This document shows positions 62,730-64,000 of a DNA stretch of 64,000 nucleotides, piece after piece. The stretch covers positions 1 to 64,000 of the forward strand of contig NZ_JPRM01000004.1 in the NCBI RefSeq assembly GCF_000737695.1. The letters are read 5' to 3'. Below the pieces are notes generated by a model. The model ran no database searches and was not told the DNA's origin. It worked only from the letters and a program-made list of their open reading frames with translations. Within the stretch, counting starts at the first letter, position 1; each line of letters starts with the position of its first letter. The stretch is from Flavobacterium hydatis. GTDB taxonomy: Bacteria > Bacteroidota > Bacteroidia > Flavobacteriales > Flavobacteriaceae. The position numbers and the translations under genes were made by a program.

Positions 62730-64000
62730 ATGATAAATATGAAAATCAATTTCCAAAATAAACATATCGCTTTTCTTTTGCTGCTAACTTCCCAGTTGAC
62801 TTTGGCGCAGAAAAAGGATGAAACAAAAAAGAAAGAAGAAACAATTGGTACCGAAGAAGTAAATGTGGTAAAAGCATATTCTCCTACAATCTCGGATGCC
62901 TTTAAAGTAAAAGAAATTCCGTCATTAAATGATGAGGGGAATGCAGCTAAAGAAACGATTAAATACACTATTTTTTCTTTTCCGGTAGCGTCTACTTTTA
63001 CGCCTTCAAAAGGAAATGCGCAACTTGTAGATAAAGCAAAAAAAGAGCATTTGTTTACCAATTATGCAACTGCAGGAGTGGGTAATTACGGTAATCTAAA
63101 CGCCGAATTATTTGTAGCGCAGGAATTAGGAAACAATGATTATGTTGCAGGAATGTTCAAGCATCAATCTTCGCAAGGAGGTATTAAGGATATAGATTTA
63201 AATGACAAATTTTACGACACATCACTGGATTTAATTTACGGAGTAAAAAACAGAGATATGTCTTGGAATGTTGATTTAGGATATCAAAATCAGATTTATA
63301 ATTGGTATGGTTTACCAGTAGATTTTGGTTCTACATTAACACCTCAAGACCGCGGAATGTTAATTAATGGTATAAGTCCAAAGCATTCATATAACGGAAT
63401 TAATCTTGGTGGAAATATCGATTTTAGCGATGGGATTTTTACTAAGGCAAGTATGAAATACAGTCATTTTTCGGATAATTTAAAATCTTCTGAAAATAGA
63501 TTTTACATAAAACCATCTTTTAAAGTCGAAATAATGGATCAATCTATAAATACAGATGTGATTGTAGATTATGTTGGTGGTAGCTTTGAGAATAACTATG
63601 AAAAAACAAACTTACAACCCATAAAATATGGCTTTACTAATTTCGGTTTATCACCAAGTTTTGTAATGCAACAAGATGATTGGACTCTGAATTTAGGTGC
63701 TAAGTTGTTCTATAGTTTAGATAATGAAAATAGTAACAGTAAAATTTTAGTATATCCAAATGTAACAGCTTCATATAAAGTAGTTGGAGATTTAATGATT
63801 TTTTACGCTGGAGCAGAAGGGAATTTAGAGCAAAACACCTACATGGATTTTGTAGATCAAAACCCATTTTTATCGCCAACATTAAATATTAATCCAACTG
63901 ATAAACAGTTTGATATTTTTGCAGGATTAAAAGGGAAATTAGCTAATAATGTAAGTTATAAAGTTCAAGGATCTTATGTAAACGAAAGAAATAAAGCATT
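62730..64000 (+). CDS. Outer-membrane barrel protein (TonB-receptor-like), partial
   Basis: Reading frame open from ATG 62730 (MINMKINFQNKHIAFLLLLT) to the window end, at least 423 residues; ATG 62739 is an alternative start. A signal peptide (AFLLLLTSQLTLAQK) is followed by VNVVKAYSPTISDAF and many amphipathic beta-strands (DLIYGVKNRDMSWNVDLGYQ; FDIFAGLKGKLANNVSYKVQ). This resembles the barrels annotated as TonB-dependent receptors, but no plug domain is evident in the part visible. Its 3' end lies outside the window. Confidence 0.75.
   Translation, partial: MINMKINFQNKHIAFLLLLTSQLTLAQKKDETKKKEETIGTEEVNVVKAYSPTISDAFKVKEIPSLNDEGNAAKETIKYTIFSFPVASTFTPSKGNAQLVDKAKKEHLFTNYATAGVGNYGNLNAELFVAQELGNNDYVAGMFKHQSSQGGIKDIDLNDKFYDTSLDLIYGVKNRDMSWNVDLGYQNQIYNWYGLPVDFGSTLTPQDRGMLINGISPKHSYNGINLGGNIDFSDGIFTKASMKYSHFSDNLKSSENRFYIKPSFKVEIMDQSINTDVIVDYVGGSFENNYEKTNLQPIKYGFTNFGLSPSFVMQQDDWTLNLGAKLFYSLDNENSNSKILVYPNVTASYKVVGDLMIFYAGAEGNLEQNTYMDFVDQNPFLSPTLNINPTDKQFDIFAGLKGKLANNVSYKVQGSYVNERNKA

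Noticed and set aside
62651..63061. Minus-strand ORF of 136 codons
   Set aside because: It lies opposite the start of the exported outer-membrane barrel gene, whose signal peptide and strands are clear on the plus strand.

Overview
The window looks like chromosomal DNA of a Flavobacterium or close relative (Bacteroidota). The DNA is AT-rich. Several genes are preceded by the TAnnTTTG promoter box typical of the phylum. There is a type IX secretion (type B sorting domain) protein, and the gene set (HmgL, DUF5723, DUF1573, SatD/DUF3307, DegT/FdtA sugar genes) fits. No rRNA, tRNA, CRISPR array, insertion sequence or prophage was recognised.

Layout. 1-1.3 kb: MFS transporter. 1.46-5.3 kb: a leader RNA with a 28-codon ORF and mutually exclusive hairpins, followed by a tight four-gene operon: unknown basic protein, RtcB RNA ligase, double zinc-ribbon protein, PrfH release-factor homologue. 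This matches the known RtcB/PrfH ribosome rescue-and-repair pair plus two uncharacterised partners. 5.3-10 kb: TPR protein and a 1357-residue secreted repeat protein. 10-12.3 kb: B12-binding radical SAM protein. 12.3-12.7 kb: a gene-free stretch built of several degenerate repeats. 12.7-26.7 kb: housekeeping and accessory genes (two-component system, DUF1573, NlpC/P60, DUF308, aldo/keto reductase, PepT, formylglycine-generating-type enzyme, PyrD, DUF3307-SatD, HMG-CoA lyase, lipoprotein, DUF5723 protein). A six-half-site array with exact 14-bp spacing lies upstream of HMG-CoA lyase. 27-28.4 kb: GuaB.

28.5-40.1 kb: a complete uptake [NiFe]-hydrogenase locus. hypA-B-C-E run leftwards. hyaA-B-C-D, hypF, an FKBP isomerase, hypD and a NicO/HupE-type nickel transporter run rightwards. 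The small subunit carries the two supernumerary cysteines of oxygen-tolerant group 1d enzymes, a Tat signal and a C-terminal anchor, so it probably feeds H2 electrons into an aerobic respiratory chain through the cytochrome b subunit. A near-perfect FNR/CRP-like palindrome sits in the divergent intergenic region.

40.1-48.3 kb: Nudix hydrolase, PurA, Fur-family regulator, RelA/SpoT, a beta-lactamase-fold serine hydrolase, an SPOUT RNA methyltransferase and a TRIC-family membrane protein. 48.3-58.7 kb: part of a surface polysaccharide cluster (acyltransferase-like protein, DegT aminotransferase, CDP-glycerol transferase-like protein, Wzx flippase, four glycosyltransferases, FdtA ketoisomerase, methyltransferase), suggesting a dTDP-3-amino-3,6-dideoxyhexose. 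58.7-64 kb: FtsE, a 1004-residue TPR protein, and the start of an outer-membrane barrel protein cut by the window end.

The observations that most merit follow-up are the putative translation-sensing attenuator in front of the RtcB/PrfH operon with its two unknown proteins, the six-half-site array, and the oxygen-tolerant hydrogenase locus with its embedded FKBP isomerase.
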